This document shows positions 48,062-61,500 of a stretch of DNA of 64,000 nucleotides, in pieces. The notes under the pieces are model-generated. The model was not told where the DNA came from, did not search any database, and saw only the letters and a list, made by a program, of their open reading frames with translations. The position numbers and the translations under genes were made by a program. This DNA is from Scortum barcoo (Eukaryota; Chordata; Actinopteri; Centrarchiformes; Terapontidae), in contig CM041547.1 of assembly GCA_023238725.1 (NCBI GenBank), positions 24,091,126-24,155,125 of the forward strand, written 5' to 3'. Numbering within the stretch: the stretch's first letter is position 1; every line of letters begins with the position of its first letter.

Positions 48062-51000
48062 TCAGGTGCAGGTGATCTCCTGGTTGTCCCTCCTCTCTTC
48101 TTTTTCTTCCAAGTGGAAGATTTTTCCATCAGGCTGCCTCCTCCATGTCAGCTTCATGTTTTTACCCAGGCCATGGCCCTTCAGTGTCTGACCAAACTGA
48201 GAAACACTTTATTTAAGCACAAGTTCTTACAAATATTTACAATTATTACAAAAATGACAAGAAGCTACAGTGTGAATGTTTTGTTGGCAGACTGGATAGT
48301 TTTAACTTCTGTTATCTGTCAACTTTTATGGCCTAATGAGCATTACAGTAAATGATGGGGGCTCCCACTCAGATGAATCCATTTCACTCTCTTTCCTCTG
48401 ATAGAGGAAGGTCAGTGTCTGTTACACATAATCACATGGCCCAAGCTTCACTGCGGGGGATAAGTGAAGCCTTTATAGTTTACTGGTCAGCTTGCATTGT
48501 TTGAGCGACAGCGCCACCTACTGATTTAATCCTGTTATATTTGTGTGTGCATTGGGCATATAATGAACATATATAAGTATTAACTATGACGAACCTAAAG
48601 AAAAAAACAACAACCACAGCTCACGTTGTGTAATATTGCATTGATTTAGTTAAGCAGTGCCACAATATCAAATTATTGGCAGTGATCTGTGGAAAAAGTG
48701 CTCTGGGAAATATGAAGGTAAGATCTCCATCCACTAATGTGATGGTAAGGTAGGGGAGAAAGACAGAGAAGATCCATACCACTGTATGATGTCTAAACTT
48801 CTGTAATGTCCCTCTTAAAGGACTAGTTTGACATTTTGATAAATATCACTCCTACCTTCCTCAAAATGTATCTGTGCTCTGATCAGACTATGTTAAAATG
48901 TCATCACTCCAAACATGCTAGACTTTGACATCTCAGTACCATTAGTTCATCTGCCATGTGCTGGGGTTGAATTTCTAACATCCATTCAGTAAGGCACAGT
49001 GGAGCCTGAAGTGAGCGTTCCACTTGGAGAGCTGTCTAGCACAATGACATGTACTGTATCACACAAGTCTGACACCAGTGAATACAAACAGTATCTACGA
49101 TCTGCCCCTGAACTTGTCTCCTTGCTTTTGTTTCCCGCCTGTGTGCCTGTGATGATAATGGACCTTCAGCTCATTCATCTGCTTGAATTGCAATCTACAA
49201 TATTTAATGTTTAAATCATCTTTATGTGTAATTTTTATAATATTTAGACTCATCATTAGTACCTGCTGGAGAACGACTTCTGCTGCATCCACCATGTTGA
49301 AAGAGGACTCCTTGTTAGCTACTCTCAGCTTCAGCACCTGCCTCTGCATTGGCCCTTGTAAAGGAAGAAATGCATCTTGAAATGTGTGTACTATTCAGGG
49401 AAATACTGAAGTAATATATTGGTAAAAAAAAACTAACTAACAAACAGGTAAGATATGTAGATTAAAGCTCACCAAGCTGACAGACAAAGAATAATTTTGA
49501 ACTCCATTGGTATTCTTCCCAATAATTTTGATGTATAACTGTAGGATAAGTACTGATGTTGCCAGTTGGTGGCTTATTTGGATTCCAGTTGTTGAATGTA
49601 GTGGGGGTCCCATCTGACCACTTCCATGAGTCTCTGTAGAGGCCCATCCATGTGTTGTGGTTCTGGGTGATGTTCTTTATCTGGTCATTCTCAACTTGGT
49701 TCCTCACACTGGCCAGGTCAGTGTGGTGCTTCCTGCAGTAGTTCTGAGCCTCGCTCCAGGTCGCGGACTTATTAACGAAGATGAAGATGGAATCTACCGC
49801 AGTTTCTACACTCCCATTCGACATGTATAAGCAAAATTGACAAATGTTAGCCAGAAACAAGAAATTTCTTTATTTTCTTAGTTTGCTTGTGATCCAACTA
49901 TCTCCCATTTAAAACACACTAGACACCACTCATGAAAATGTGCTAAAGGCTGCGCTAATCAATGTTTTTTATCAATGCATCAGATTAAGGTGTGTGATGT
50001 GAAATGGGACAGTCAAAATGACTCTCAGGAGTCATTGGAGACCAAAACAGAGCTAAAACAGGCTAATGAAGAAGTGACAGAAGTGCCTTTAGTTTTTTCG
50101 TTGGTTTTTTTTGCTCGTTTGTTTTCTGATTGTTGTTTCAAAAATGAAGAAATAAAATGAAAATCCAATTAATTAACTCTGTCTAGAACTAATATATACG
50201 CTTTCTTCAAAGACCACGCCAAAAACAAAATAAGTGCTAAAACTTGGCAAAAAATGATCACTTTATTCTACAAAGTCTTAGCCTGAACTTCTGTGAAGCG
50301 GTAAACATCTGCCAATGATGTTAAAGTAGTTCAGTATGTTTACTTACCATTGTAGCAGACAAACTGAAGCTGTAGATTGCAAGGCCAGTCATTCCATAAG
50401 CCACCAGCCAACATCCCTGCACAGGTCTCCTTTCCCCCAAAATTATTGGGTTCTCCTGCCATCCACATCCTGAACTCTGTGTCATCATAATAACCCTCCT
50501 TTTGCAGTGACCACCTCCAGCCATCAACATCATTGTACAGTCCCACCCAGAGATGACTGCTGTAATATTTTTGTCCTGTGGCAGCCAGCTGATCCAGCTG
50601 TTCCTTGTTGCTAACCGAGGCCAGGTCGGTGTAATTCTCCCTGCAATAGTTCAGAGCTTCAGGCCAGGTGAGCGCAATTTCAACAAGGAAGTAGTGACGA
50701 GGAAGACTAGCAGGTAAGAAACACAGTCCTGTGGTGAAGACAGAAGGTATTTGACTGTAAGACATAAAACTGGAAGCCAACACTGAAGGCCAGATTTACT
50801 TTACACCCATGCTCTGTTTGTTTCATTCATCTGGTTCTTTAATGGTTTACTCTATTTTACTCTAATTACTTTTAAACATATTTAATGTTGGGTGTTTGAT
50901 AATTTGTTATAAATCTTAATTAAACTAACACATGAACACATTTTTAAATAAAAAAAAGCCATGTTAATGCAGCTTTAACATAATTATGATTTGTATTTTC

Positions 51001-51633
51001 ATATCAGTAAGGAATCACTAACAGAACTGAACCTGAGTGTGCTGCTGCTCTCAGCTACACAGAGCTTAACAGTATTTTTAGCTCACTGCTTTGATTTTCA
51101 GCCTTTAATCTTCTGTTCACTCTCACGGCAATCATCAGCTTTGATAAACCCACTGTGCACGGCCTGCTCACCATCAGCTGACAAGACAAGACAGTGGAGC
51201 ATTTAACAGCTAAAGAGGCAGATTTATTCCATCAGGATTGGTTGGTTAAGACCAAAAACTGAGCTAAAGGAGAGTAAATATAGAATTTACATTTATCAGA
51301 GGGCCTGAAACAAGATTCTGAATAAATGCTAAGGTAGCTGGATGAGTAAATAAGCAACTGTTAGCCATATTAACTTTGTAAGACCAGAGCATGTCGAACA
51401 TATTGAGCTTACTGTGGAGTCCAAAGCCTTTGAGGCTTGACATCACATATTATACACTTCTAATAGTCTGTAATGTGAGTACAACTTGTCAAGTCAAGCT
51501 AACTATTGATTTGTAGCTTAGTTGATCCTTGGTAACCACTTACGATTACTTTATTATACAGTGTGTCAGAAAATACAAACATTGAATTGCACTAACCTGG
51601 TAACACCACAAAAACAAAAGTCTTTCCGTCCAT
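48062..51633 (-). CDS. C-type lectin with two lectin domains (five coding exons, 325 aa)
   Basis: Exons in transcript order: 51597-51633, 50348-50728, 49473-49805, 49263-49354 and 48062-48196. They join in phase to 325 residues. Exon 1 plus the start of exon 2 gives a signal peptide (MDGKTFVFVVLPGLCFLP). Domain 1 (about 25-139) keeps ALNYCRENYTDLASV, the mannose-type EPN triplet in WMAGEPNNFGG, and the WND calcium motif in LWNDWPCN. Domain 2 (about 140-250) keeps YCRKHHTDLASV and WVGL-like MGLY, but has NPN in place of EPN and lacks WND and the nearby cysteine, so sugar binding there is doubtful. The C-terminal exons end in KLTWRRQPDGKIFHLEEKEE, a charged tail I recognise from other fish C-type lectins. 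No transmembrane helix is seen, so a secreted protein is inferred. It may act in innate recognition. Confidence 0.85.
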
Positions 51634-52799
51634 GGCAATGATTGTGCAGCTTCCTTTTGCTGTCCTATTGTGATGCAGAGAGAGAATATCAGAGCATGAG
51701 TTGTTCACTGAAACCACTTCTACTGGTCCAAACGAGCCCCAAAGAGACTCTAGATGGGGATGCTGAGTCTAAATGATATCAATAGTTATAGGCTTTTCAA
51801 GAAAATGTTGGCTCCACTGTTGTATGTTAAAACCACCTTTAAGTGAGGATGAGAGGAAAAATACAGTAAATATTATAAACAGCTCTGTTGATAAGACTGT
51901 GAAACCGTTCTAAACATTGTAACAGAGTCAGACAAAGTCATTGTAGACAGTCAGGATAAACCTTGTGACTGATTAAATACACACACACTGACACTGGCCA
52001 GTAACCACTCGACTTCACAAATAACCACAGTTCGACCTTCACAAATCCCACAGGACCTATTGTTGCATGTTCTTGTACTGTTTATATGTAGTGACATTTG
52101 CACTGAGAAAGTCAAAAAAGGAGGGAAAAAGCACAGAGTCTGAGTGAGATCATAAAAACACCATTAGTACAGTAACATGAAACCTATATTTGTATGAAAT
52201 TACTTACTAAAGGCAAAAAAAGAAAAAAAGAAGAGACTGATGTTAACCAGCTGTCAAATGCACTTCAATGACTTTGAATTTACACTCATTTACAGAATAT
52301 ATATTATGTTACATACACGACAGACATACTTTGCTCTTAATCTGTGCCATAAATTGAGTAGCAAATTATTTTCACTACAAACCTTTCTTTTTGTCAATAC
52401 AAAACATTTCCACTATAAGAGCAACACTATCAGAGTCAAATAAAATCCAAGTTTGGAATAGCGTTTCAAATAAGTTATTTGTCTTACCTGTGATGTGTGA
52501 GAGAACTCAGACTGCAGACACAGCAATGACAAAGTTACAGTTTGATATTAACACAGTGATATTCACCTACGCTTTGAATGTGTCCACAGATTCTCAGATT
52601 TGTTTGCCGTCATGGCTCTTTATCATAATTCCCAATTTGTATTCCATGCAAAACTGTTAAGGCAATTTGCATTGCCAAGAAGGGTGAAGCTGACTCCACT
52701 GTATAATCAAGGAAAAATTCAAATAATGATCTCAGCAATTTCTTTGAAGATTGCATTGGTTAAGTCAGTACTTACTCAATGAATAATATGAAACCACTC

Positions 52800-52935
52800 G
52801 AGCCCTGTTGGCCTTGTGGTTAGAGCAATGACTAAGAACTCTTTGTGTCTGTGGTGTTTGTTTGACCTCTGTCATTACCTGTCTCTCTGTACTCACTTCC
52901 TAAAAATAATATTAATAATAATAATAATAGTAATA
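52800..52935 (+). repeat. tRNA-derived SINE fragment
   Basis: TTGGCCTTGTGGTTAGAGCA fits a polymerase III A box. A CTGTCTCTCTG-type body and an (ATA)n tail follow at 52906-52930. A clear B box is not seen, so it is a diverged or partial copy rather than a tRNA gene. Confidence 0.5.
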
Positions 52936-53539
52936 CAATATAAAGTGCAGGTCCTACCTTTTGGAAAACTGCCACCATCATTTTTATGCATGAAGTCCAA
53001 TTTAAATAAAAGCATAAAGCAGAAGTGAAGCTGGTCAAACACAAAAGGAACAGCTGATGTTAAGTGAATGGTGTGGTCATTTCACAGTAATTGCTAATAA
53101 ATTTTCATATATTTTAGTAGAAGTTTTGCAAAGTGTCTCCTTGTACATCTGTTTTCCAAGATTTTTAGAAGATGTTATCTAAGAGTTGTGGTTGCCTTCA
53201 GTAAAGTGGATTGCATGCATAGTCCAACATACCTAAAAATGACAAATAACAAAAATGCATTGTCTTCATGAAAAAGTTACAATGAAAGTAAGAGAGATAA
53301 GACACTGGAAAAATATGACACAATACTTTGTCCCAGCATTCATAGGCTAACTATGTAATCAGACAAGTATAAGACACCACAAACAAGATAATCAAAGTAA
53401 ACATTACATCATTCATGCATATGTGAAATCAATACACAGCTGAGTATATTATTCAGTTTCATTATTTCCTGCTGCAAGGAATTTTGCAGAATTATGGAAT
53501 TATTTAATTTCCTGTAGTCCACAGTTACCTCCACTGTTT

Positions 53540-53690
53540 CACCAGATCACCAGATGGTCAATCTCCCACCTGTAGGCCAACTCATCCCCATCAGAGATTA
53601 GTCCAGTGATGGTCGTGTTGTCTGCAGCTGTTGGTGCACATGAAAAGGAGTAGAGGAGAAAGGAAGCAGTCTTGAGGGGATGCAACGCTG
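53540..53690 (-). pseudogene. LINE reverse transcriptase fragment
   Basis: The minus strand reads ADNTTITGLISDGDELAYRW followed by EIDHLVIW. This is the catalytic (YADD-type) block of a non-LTR retrotransposon polymerase common in fish, with the second Asp replaced by Asn. Only about 50 codons remain. Confidence 0.75.
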
Positions 53691-53784
53691 ACGAGGTCCG
53701 AGAGTCAGAGACATGTTTCCCCAGCCTCACATGTTGCCTTCTGTGAAACATGATTTCTGTGATCCACCTGCAGTGGAGTCAAGA

Positions 53785-53830
53785 TTTCAAGAATTTATTG
53801 TCATAATGTAATGAAATTCTTAAATCCCGG
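53785..53830. repeat. Dispersed fish repeat, second copy
   Basis: CAAGAATTTATTGTCATAAT ... GAAATTCT is the diverged partner of 24003-24075. Confidence 0.5.
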
Positions 53831-54899
53831 GCTCCCCAAACAATGCAAGAATAGAGACACTCAACAAAAAATAGATTAAGAAGTAAAAATATAAAATAAA
53901 ATGTAAGATAAATAATAAACTAGAGTAATAAAATAAATAAAGACCGTAAAACATATAGAATACAATAGAAATCTATATATACAATAGAAGTGATGTTTTA
54001 TTGGTGGACAAAAATGTGGAAGTAGATCACAGATGAAATTCAGTGGGAAAACCTTAAAACCATTTTGAACCATCTTATTGTTGAGCAAACTATAGTTCTA
54101 CTGCACTGATACAAAGGAATTAAGATATTGTGCTGTTTAAAACATGATTGAATGATTGAATGATTAAATTTAGCCTTTAGTCAGTCTGTGTTTCAGTCAT
54201 GGAAAAGGTTTGCAAATTTAGGTTTTACAAATCATCCAAATTAGCAAGAAATCTTTACATATACAAATTCGTCAAGGAGCCAAGAAAAGCAAACAGTGAC
54301 TCTGCTTTGTGATTTCTTTGTCCCCTTAAACAAGTGATTAACCAACTCTAATCTTTGGTCTAAAAACATGTCCATTTAATTAGTCAAGCATTTATTTTTA
54401 TTATCCATCACTGCATAAGCAGGATTTCTACATGCCCATATCTTTGTGTGAAACTATCAGGTAAGAACTTGAGTTTCCACTCTGGCCATCACAAGCAAGG
54501 TGTGTCCTTAATCACGGCTGTGGTGTAATTGTACAGAATGAAAGTCAATTAGCAGACTTCTCATGAACTCCAAGTCTGGCTTTGTCACACCAATGCATAA
54601 TTTTAACAAAGTTAACATTATCAAATCAAACAGGTTACTGCTGAGACATGGGACATTGGTGTGGGACTAAGTTATTCCTTGTCACATCCATTGTGTTTGT
54701 GTCCATGATGAGAATATCATTTTTGCCCTGAATATTTATGCCATGTATTTATTGGTTATTGGTTATACAGTCTGAACCCTCTAAAAGTCTAATTTTGTCT
54801 GAAGGGGTTGCTCATCCTGTAATGTTGCTGATTTAAGAACATGGTGTTATTTACTTGGGCCATTTGCTGAAGCCAAAACTGTGGCTGTGGCTTTTATTC

Positions 54900-54998
54900 T
54901 GAAAACACTGTTTCCGCCGGCCACCATAAACAGAAGACTTCCGGTGTGTGTGTGAAAGCGGAACGAGCGGCCCTGCGGAGGGAACAAAGGACGGTTGA
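54900..54998 (+). promoter_or_regulatory. smarce1: smarce1 promoter and non-coding exon 1
   Basis: A CpG-rich TATA-less region holds ACTTCCGG (54937-54944), an ETS/GABP-type site, and CCGCCGGCCACCAT just before it. A leader exon probably ends at 54998 before GTGAGT. The next exon starts at 55519 after TTTTACAG and carries the ATG at 55574. This architecture is typical of housekeeping genes. Confidence 0.6.
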
Positions 54999-55573
54999 GT
55001 GAGTGTGTTTTACTTGTGTCCTACACGATTATTTGAAACTGTACATTTGGGGTGTTTTGTAACTTTGATATAAACACAGACTAATTAGCTTTATCATTAG
55101 CTAACTGAGCTAGTGAAGGTAGCTGATTTCCTCCATGTGCCAACGACAGCGCGCCCCCGTTAGCTTAGCTTAGCAGCGACGGTTTATTCAAACTCCCGCG
55201 AGCTGCTCACTTCAGACGAGGGCTGAACTGACCTGTGTTTTAGGTGTTCACAGCTTTTTTTAATTAAATGATCTCAAAATAGATTGAATTGGATACCAGC
55301 GTCACCATTATTAAGGGGACGTTGGTCTCTTTGTGTTAGCGGGTTTAGCTTGAAGGCCGGGCCGAGTTAGCTCCGTCATCCATTGTTATGTTCATCTTTA
55401 TCGGTGTGTTTTCATACTTGATCTACCAAACGACTGCATGAACTAGGGGGTGAAGGATGGGCTTTTGTTTGACTGACTGTTTTCCTCGTGGTTTTTTGTT
55501 GTTGTTTTTGTTTTACAGGTTAACCAATATGGAAATAACCATCTCTCCTTAGTCCAGTCTGCAATCTGCTACG

Positions 55574-58500
55574 ATGTCAAGTAAGTAAACATGCATGTGA
55601 TTAGCATTAGTCTAGTAGGTCACTTCATCGGTGACTTGATGGAGATGGTTTTGTGACTACTCAGTAACTTCCAGAGAATACTAAACAGGCTGTCGTTCAT
55701 GTTACCCTAGGTGTGGTCCTGTAAGAATGAAATTAATATGGCGCTACAAAAAAACCAACAAATAATCACACTTTGAGCCCAAAGTTAGCATCAGCAGTAT
55801 CACCAAACTGTTAACAATTTGGTCCTTACCTCTGGAGACAGTCACAGATGAAAATGTAAAGTGTACAGAGTTACACCCATCCCATTAGTGGTCCGATCCT
55901 CCACCTGTTTGTCTTCAGTGTTCAGAGACTGCAGTCTGATATAGATGCAGCGAGCCCAAGCTGATTTGGTGCTTGCTATTACATGAATTCTTGTGAATCT
56001 GTAGGCACTTGTAGTTAATGTAGTATTCTTTTTTCCCCTCTCATTACTGGGAGCAGATAGCATAATCTCAGTCTCTATTCCCATGATCATCCAGTCTTTT
56101 TGCAACAATTGTTTTCAGCTGCTCTCTTTGTGGGTGTGTCTGTAGAATTACTTTTAGACACTTCTTACTGTTTGAAAGTAGACATCTAATTTACACACAG
56201 TCAAAGGAATACAGTGTATATCAGAGTCATAGCAAACTTCATATTGCCTCACTGACCTGCCCCTGACAGCGGTGTCAGCTGAAATGTAAAGGAATCATGC
56301 CAGCATTGATGGGAGCATTGCAGCAGAGAACAGGGTGAAGAAACAAAGCATGTGCCGTGCTGCTGTGCATCACGTTGCTCTGTCCTTGTTATACTTGAGT
56401 ATTTCAAATACAGTTAGCTGCACAGTGGACAGTATTGAAACTAGACTAAAAGTGAAAACAGTGAATTGTGTATCATGGCTCCTGGACTGATGGTTGTAAG
56501 CGTTAGCGTTCACTGTAGAGCAGTATCACACAGGAAAAAGCAAAAATCTTTTTTAGCATAGAATATAAAGCCACACACAACTGGTTTTTGTAAGAGCTGA
56601 CTAACATTTCTTTTTGTCCTTTCTCGAACAGAACGACCATCCTACGCCCCTCCCCCTCCCCCCGCCCCGACAACAGTAAGTGTCCAACTCTCAGGCTTAG
56701 CATTTACAGTGACCAAAGGGCCATGTTAGCTCTCTACACTGTTTTTGGTTTCCTTTTATTTTTCTTGCTGTCTTCTTTCTCCACATTTTATATTGCTTTT
56801 CTTTAATGTCTTTCTCTGTCTGAACATACGGGGGTTGCTACAGATTTGTTCGGCTCTTGGTCATCTCTCTCACCCCTGCTTTCCCTATCATACCACCACT
56901 TATTTAAGGTCTTATATAGAAGGGGTCATTATTGCTACTTGGAAACAAGTTCCTTTTTAAATCTGAAGACCTTTTCAGCATCAAACGCCCAAGTGTAGCA
57001 CATACCTTGTGTACAGTTACACGGTCAACATGCTGGTTTGATGCTTTTTATCTCCTTACATTCAGTAACAGGGCACAGCATTGGGTAAAGTTGAAAAACA
57101 ATGGTGCGGTCACATGGCTAATTAAATGCAACTTGTGCTTAATAGAGGATGATATGAGCTTGTGGACGGTCTGGATTTACATGCAACATTCACATATTGT
57201 GCACTCATTCTGAATGCGAGCTTGCCAGCCAGTTGCCTTTTTTGCCTTGCATGATGACGCCATGGAAAACAAACAAGCAAAACAATATACATATATTTTC
57301 ATGTTTCCCCCCTTTTCACTTATTTATGTTTATCCCTCTTCCTCCTCTTGTTTGTGAGCCATTTCTCATTCGTGTTTTGTCTCATTTGTCTTCCATCAGC
57401 AAATGCCTTCCACCCCAGGGTTTGTGGGCTACAACCCTTACAGCCATCTGGCCTACAACAACCTCCGGCTGGGAGGGAGCTCCGGAGGCTCCAGCAGGGT
57501 AATGAATTGATAGAGGAATTTTGAAAAAACGAAATAAAACAGAAAAGTGGATGGATGCAGGATAAGAGGGAGGGTAGTAAGATGCTGTCTTGGGATCTAA
57601 GAGCACAGGCAGTGGAAGGTAGTAGTACCTAAAAGGATTTAAGTGTGCTGTTAATACACTCAGAGGCTGTTGCATAATGATAATAAAATGTGACAGGAAT
57701 AATAAAATGGGTAGTGATAGGAAAAAAAAGGAACAGTTGAGATAAATGTCATAAAGTTATTACAAGTTATTACTTTAAACTCATTTACTCCGAATAAATT
57801 TACCTTCAGTTATCGAATAAAAACAATGGAAATGTCTCAGATTGAGATTGATGGAAAACAGTCATTGTGAGTGATAATTTCAGCTCTGAGAGCACAGGAC
57901 AGTCACATCAGGCTATACATGTTGTAGTTGCCTGTTTATGGATGCATAAGTTGTACGTTTCCTTGTGGGGGTTTTTTTTTATATAATGTACAATAGGCAG
58001 AATGTTACCGTTCCCTCACCAGCCAAATGTCCTTTTTTTTTATCTGGAAAAAGTGAGGCTTCTAAGCACAATCTTTTAAAGCCCAACCGTTACCATGTGT
58101 TAGTGATTAGACAGATTATTCTGCTTACAGTTTCCCTCTTAAGTGCTCCAAATTGTGAGATTTCTCCTTTTCTGGAAAGTTGACTGATGTCACCTCTGGG
58201 GAATAAAACAGTGGTGTGTCCTTCGTGTTAAAACAACAGTGGGTGCTTTATTGTATCTCTGTAGATCCATCATCCACACGTCAGTATGGTTACCTCTCCT
58301 GTTCTGCTTTTTACATCATGCTGTTATTTAGTGGCAAGACGAGCTTTCTTACAATGTTTCTGAACAGCCATTTGACTTACAACTAGGTGGTCAAAAAAAC
58401 AACACACATCTAGTGTCTGTTTTTCATGCATTAATACAGAGTCTGATGTTTTCATGCATAAGGTTAATTTGGCGATACACGTCTGATTTAGTTCCTGGTG

Positions 58501-61500
58501 TTTCAGCTCAAAATCACATGGTTGTTGTCTCTTTTTTTGAAGACTCTGAAGCCACACAGTAACTCATGTGTTCGTTGCTACCCCCAGTCAGCCAACCCTC
58601 TAAACACACACCACCACCTTCTCTCTTGTACTGGGTTGAAACTCTTTAAAACTGCAATTGGCTGCTAAAAATTCATTTACATCCATGCACACATGGAAAT
58701 GAATTTAAATGTGTCATAAATACATTAATCCAGCTGTAAGAAAGCATTCAGGGCCACTTAAGAATGATGTATTGTCATGTTTTCATGTACACCTCTTTAT
58801 GTTGCCTTTTCACAAGGCTCATCTCAATCAGACCATAATCAGCTGATGTTTATGACGTTAAGATGTTTTTTGTTTGTTTTCTCTCTCTAAACATTTTCCC
58901 TTTTTTTGTTTATTCCCCCCTTCATCTACATCCCTTCCATCTCTTCATTCACCCTCTTTGTCCCCCCCCCTTTTCTCTCTCTTCCTTCCACAGAACTCCT
59001 CAGGCATCACTGTCCCAAAGCCTCCCAAACCTCCAGACAAGCCACTGATGCCTTACATGCGGTACAGCCGGAAGGTAAGCAGGAAGGTAAGACACCCATC
59101 CACGGTGTCTGCTTTTACTGCTTGTCCTCCCATCCCCTGAAAAGTTGCAGGGGTTTTAGGGTGGGAAACAGCCGAGCCATGACGCCTTCACCACCACCTC
59201 AGCCACATAGTGGATATTCTCCACTCTGTTATCATTGGCTTACAGTAGCCTCCTGTGTTTGTCAACGCTATACAGAAATGACAACATCTCCCCTTGTTTC
59301 CGTCTGCAAGCATGATCTGCTCCTGCCTTCATTCCCCCCTTTGTGCTTGTCGCTTGGCTGCTTCTGTAGTTGTAAAGCAGAAATTTAAACATTGAATACT
59401 GCATAAAGACAAAATCGACTCAGAAAATCCATGTTGACAAAAAAACTTGTGATTCTGTCTTTAGAAATATTTCATCCCATTTCATCCAGTCTTTTTGCAA
59501 CACTTACTGCTGTTAAGCCAGTTAAAAGTTCTGTCCAATAGATTTGTCAACTGAAAGCTATTATTTTCTTTCCTTTGCACTTTTCCAACTTAATTTCTTA
59601 CTGACTTGTAGTAACCTAACTTACTGTTAACTGTGTTTTCCCTGTAGTGACCATATGTTATATTTGTGCGTGTGCATGTGTGTGGGGCGATGGTCCTGCT
59701 TGTGCATGTGTGTTTGTGTGTACACGCAGGTATGGGATCAAGTGAAGGCATCCAACCCGGACCTGAAGCTGTGGGAGATTGGAAAGATTATTGGAGGCAT
59801 GTGGAGGGACCTGACTGATGAGGAGAAACAGGATTACCTGAACGAGTACGAAGCTGAGAAGGTGAGCTGCTGGAAGAGTCCTAATTATACCCGAGGTTCA
59901 GGCAACAGTACTGTCAAGTACACTTTGCACAGCTACCATAAGTCTCTGAAAGCAGCTTGTTTGTGGAAAGGAAATATCAGTAGAAATGTTTGTTCACAAT
60001 TTGACTCAGTTCTGTTCTGTACAGTTAATACAGACTGAAGGGTCATTTTATGTTCAAGTGCGGCTTAACTAATTCAGGTTAAATGATGAGTATGAGCATG
60101 GGAGTGTATGTATGTTTTCTCCAATGTATCACATCTCATCAGTCATTTGTCAATGAAAGATTACTTTATCTTAACTAACAATGTGCTTAAAATGAATAGT
60201 GCTGATTGTCTGACTCAGTTATACAGTGTGTGACGCTGAGCCTCCCAGAATCCTGGGGCCAGAGACCATCCATAGTATCCCAAACTAAATCAGAGAGTTG
60301 TTTTTTTTTTTTATTATTTTAATTGATCATTACACCAACTCATTTATAATCATGATTCTATCAACATGTTTTGTTTCTAAGGAGGCACTTGTACCTAAAG
60401 CATGTTCATATATGGGGGTGACTGTTGAAAAGTCTGCATTTATACAGGTTTGGTCTTACCTGTTTAAACCACTTTTGAGGGACTAAATAGGGCCCTTAAC
60501 AAAAAGACTGCACAAAAATAAAATTTAATAACGAACGATGAGTAACATAAGAGAGCATTAGGTTGCAGTGTCAGACTGATAGTGGTATTATGTTCGTCAG
60601 CTCATTTGCTTTCTCTCTCCCCCTCGCAGATTGAGTACAACGACTCTTTGAAGGCATACCACAACTCACCAGCCTACCTGGCCTACGTCAATGCAAAGAA
60701 CCGAGCTGAGGCCGCAATGGAGGAGGAGAGCAGACAGAGGCAGAGTCGTATGGACAAAGGAGAGCCATACATGAGCATTCAGCCGGCTGAGGACCCTGAT
60801 GGTTAGTTTTAGATATGGATGTTGGAAAAGAATTTTTAAAGTGCATCAGTCAAGACCTCAGATATGTTTAATATTGGCATACAAACCTGAACAGTGCATT
60901 TATCATGAGAAGTGTTTCTACAAACACGGAGAGCACTATTTAGAGTTTAATGTATAAATGGTTTGAGCGTTATTATAGGATGGATGTCTTCAAAGCATGT
61001 GTAAATGTAAGCTGTTAACCTGCTCCCCTCTTCCTTCGTGATCCATAAAGTATTTCCTCTATTTCCTCCGTCCAGACTACGATGATGGCTTTTCAGTGAA
61101 GCACACAGCAGCTGCTCGCTTTCAGAGGAACCACCGGCTTATCAGTGACATCCTCAGTGAGATAGTGGTGCCTGATGTCCGCTCGGTGGTCACCACTGCC
61201 CGTATGCAGGTCCTTAAGAGGCAGGTCCAGTCTCTTATGGTGCATCAGGTAGGTTGAGAGGATACGCTCTGTAACATCCAAGCCCAGTATGTGAGCTGAG
61301 AGGAGCTATTTGTCACTGGAGAATGTTGTCCTATGCACATGATGTACAAAGGTTAGTTATGAACCTTAGAGATGCATGTGTTTGTTGTGTGTTTCAGAGG
61401 AAGCTGGAGGCAGAACTTCTGCAGATTGAGGATCGCCACCAAGACAAAAAAAGACGCTTCCTGGAGACCACTGACTCATTCAACACTGAACTCAAGCGGG

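Larger units (their letters stand above)
51634..54900. other. Intergenic between lectin and smarce1; repeats only
   Basis: A+T-rich DNA with a SINE-like fragment, an ATA tract, a LINE reverse-transcriptase scrap and a dispersed repeat (53785-53830). The regulatory region of the minus-strand lectin gene should lie at its left edge and the smarce1 promoter at its right edge. No gene is recognised between them. Confidence 0.55.

Noticed and set aside
52808..52840. Possible tRNA gene
   Set aside because: Only an A-box-like start is visible. No cloverleaf or B box follows, so a SINE fragment fits better.
58863..59388. Overlapping frames around smarce1 exon 4 (60-160 codons)
   Set aside because: They are shadows of the true exon extended into pyrimidine-rich intron sequence.
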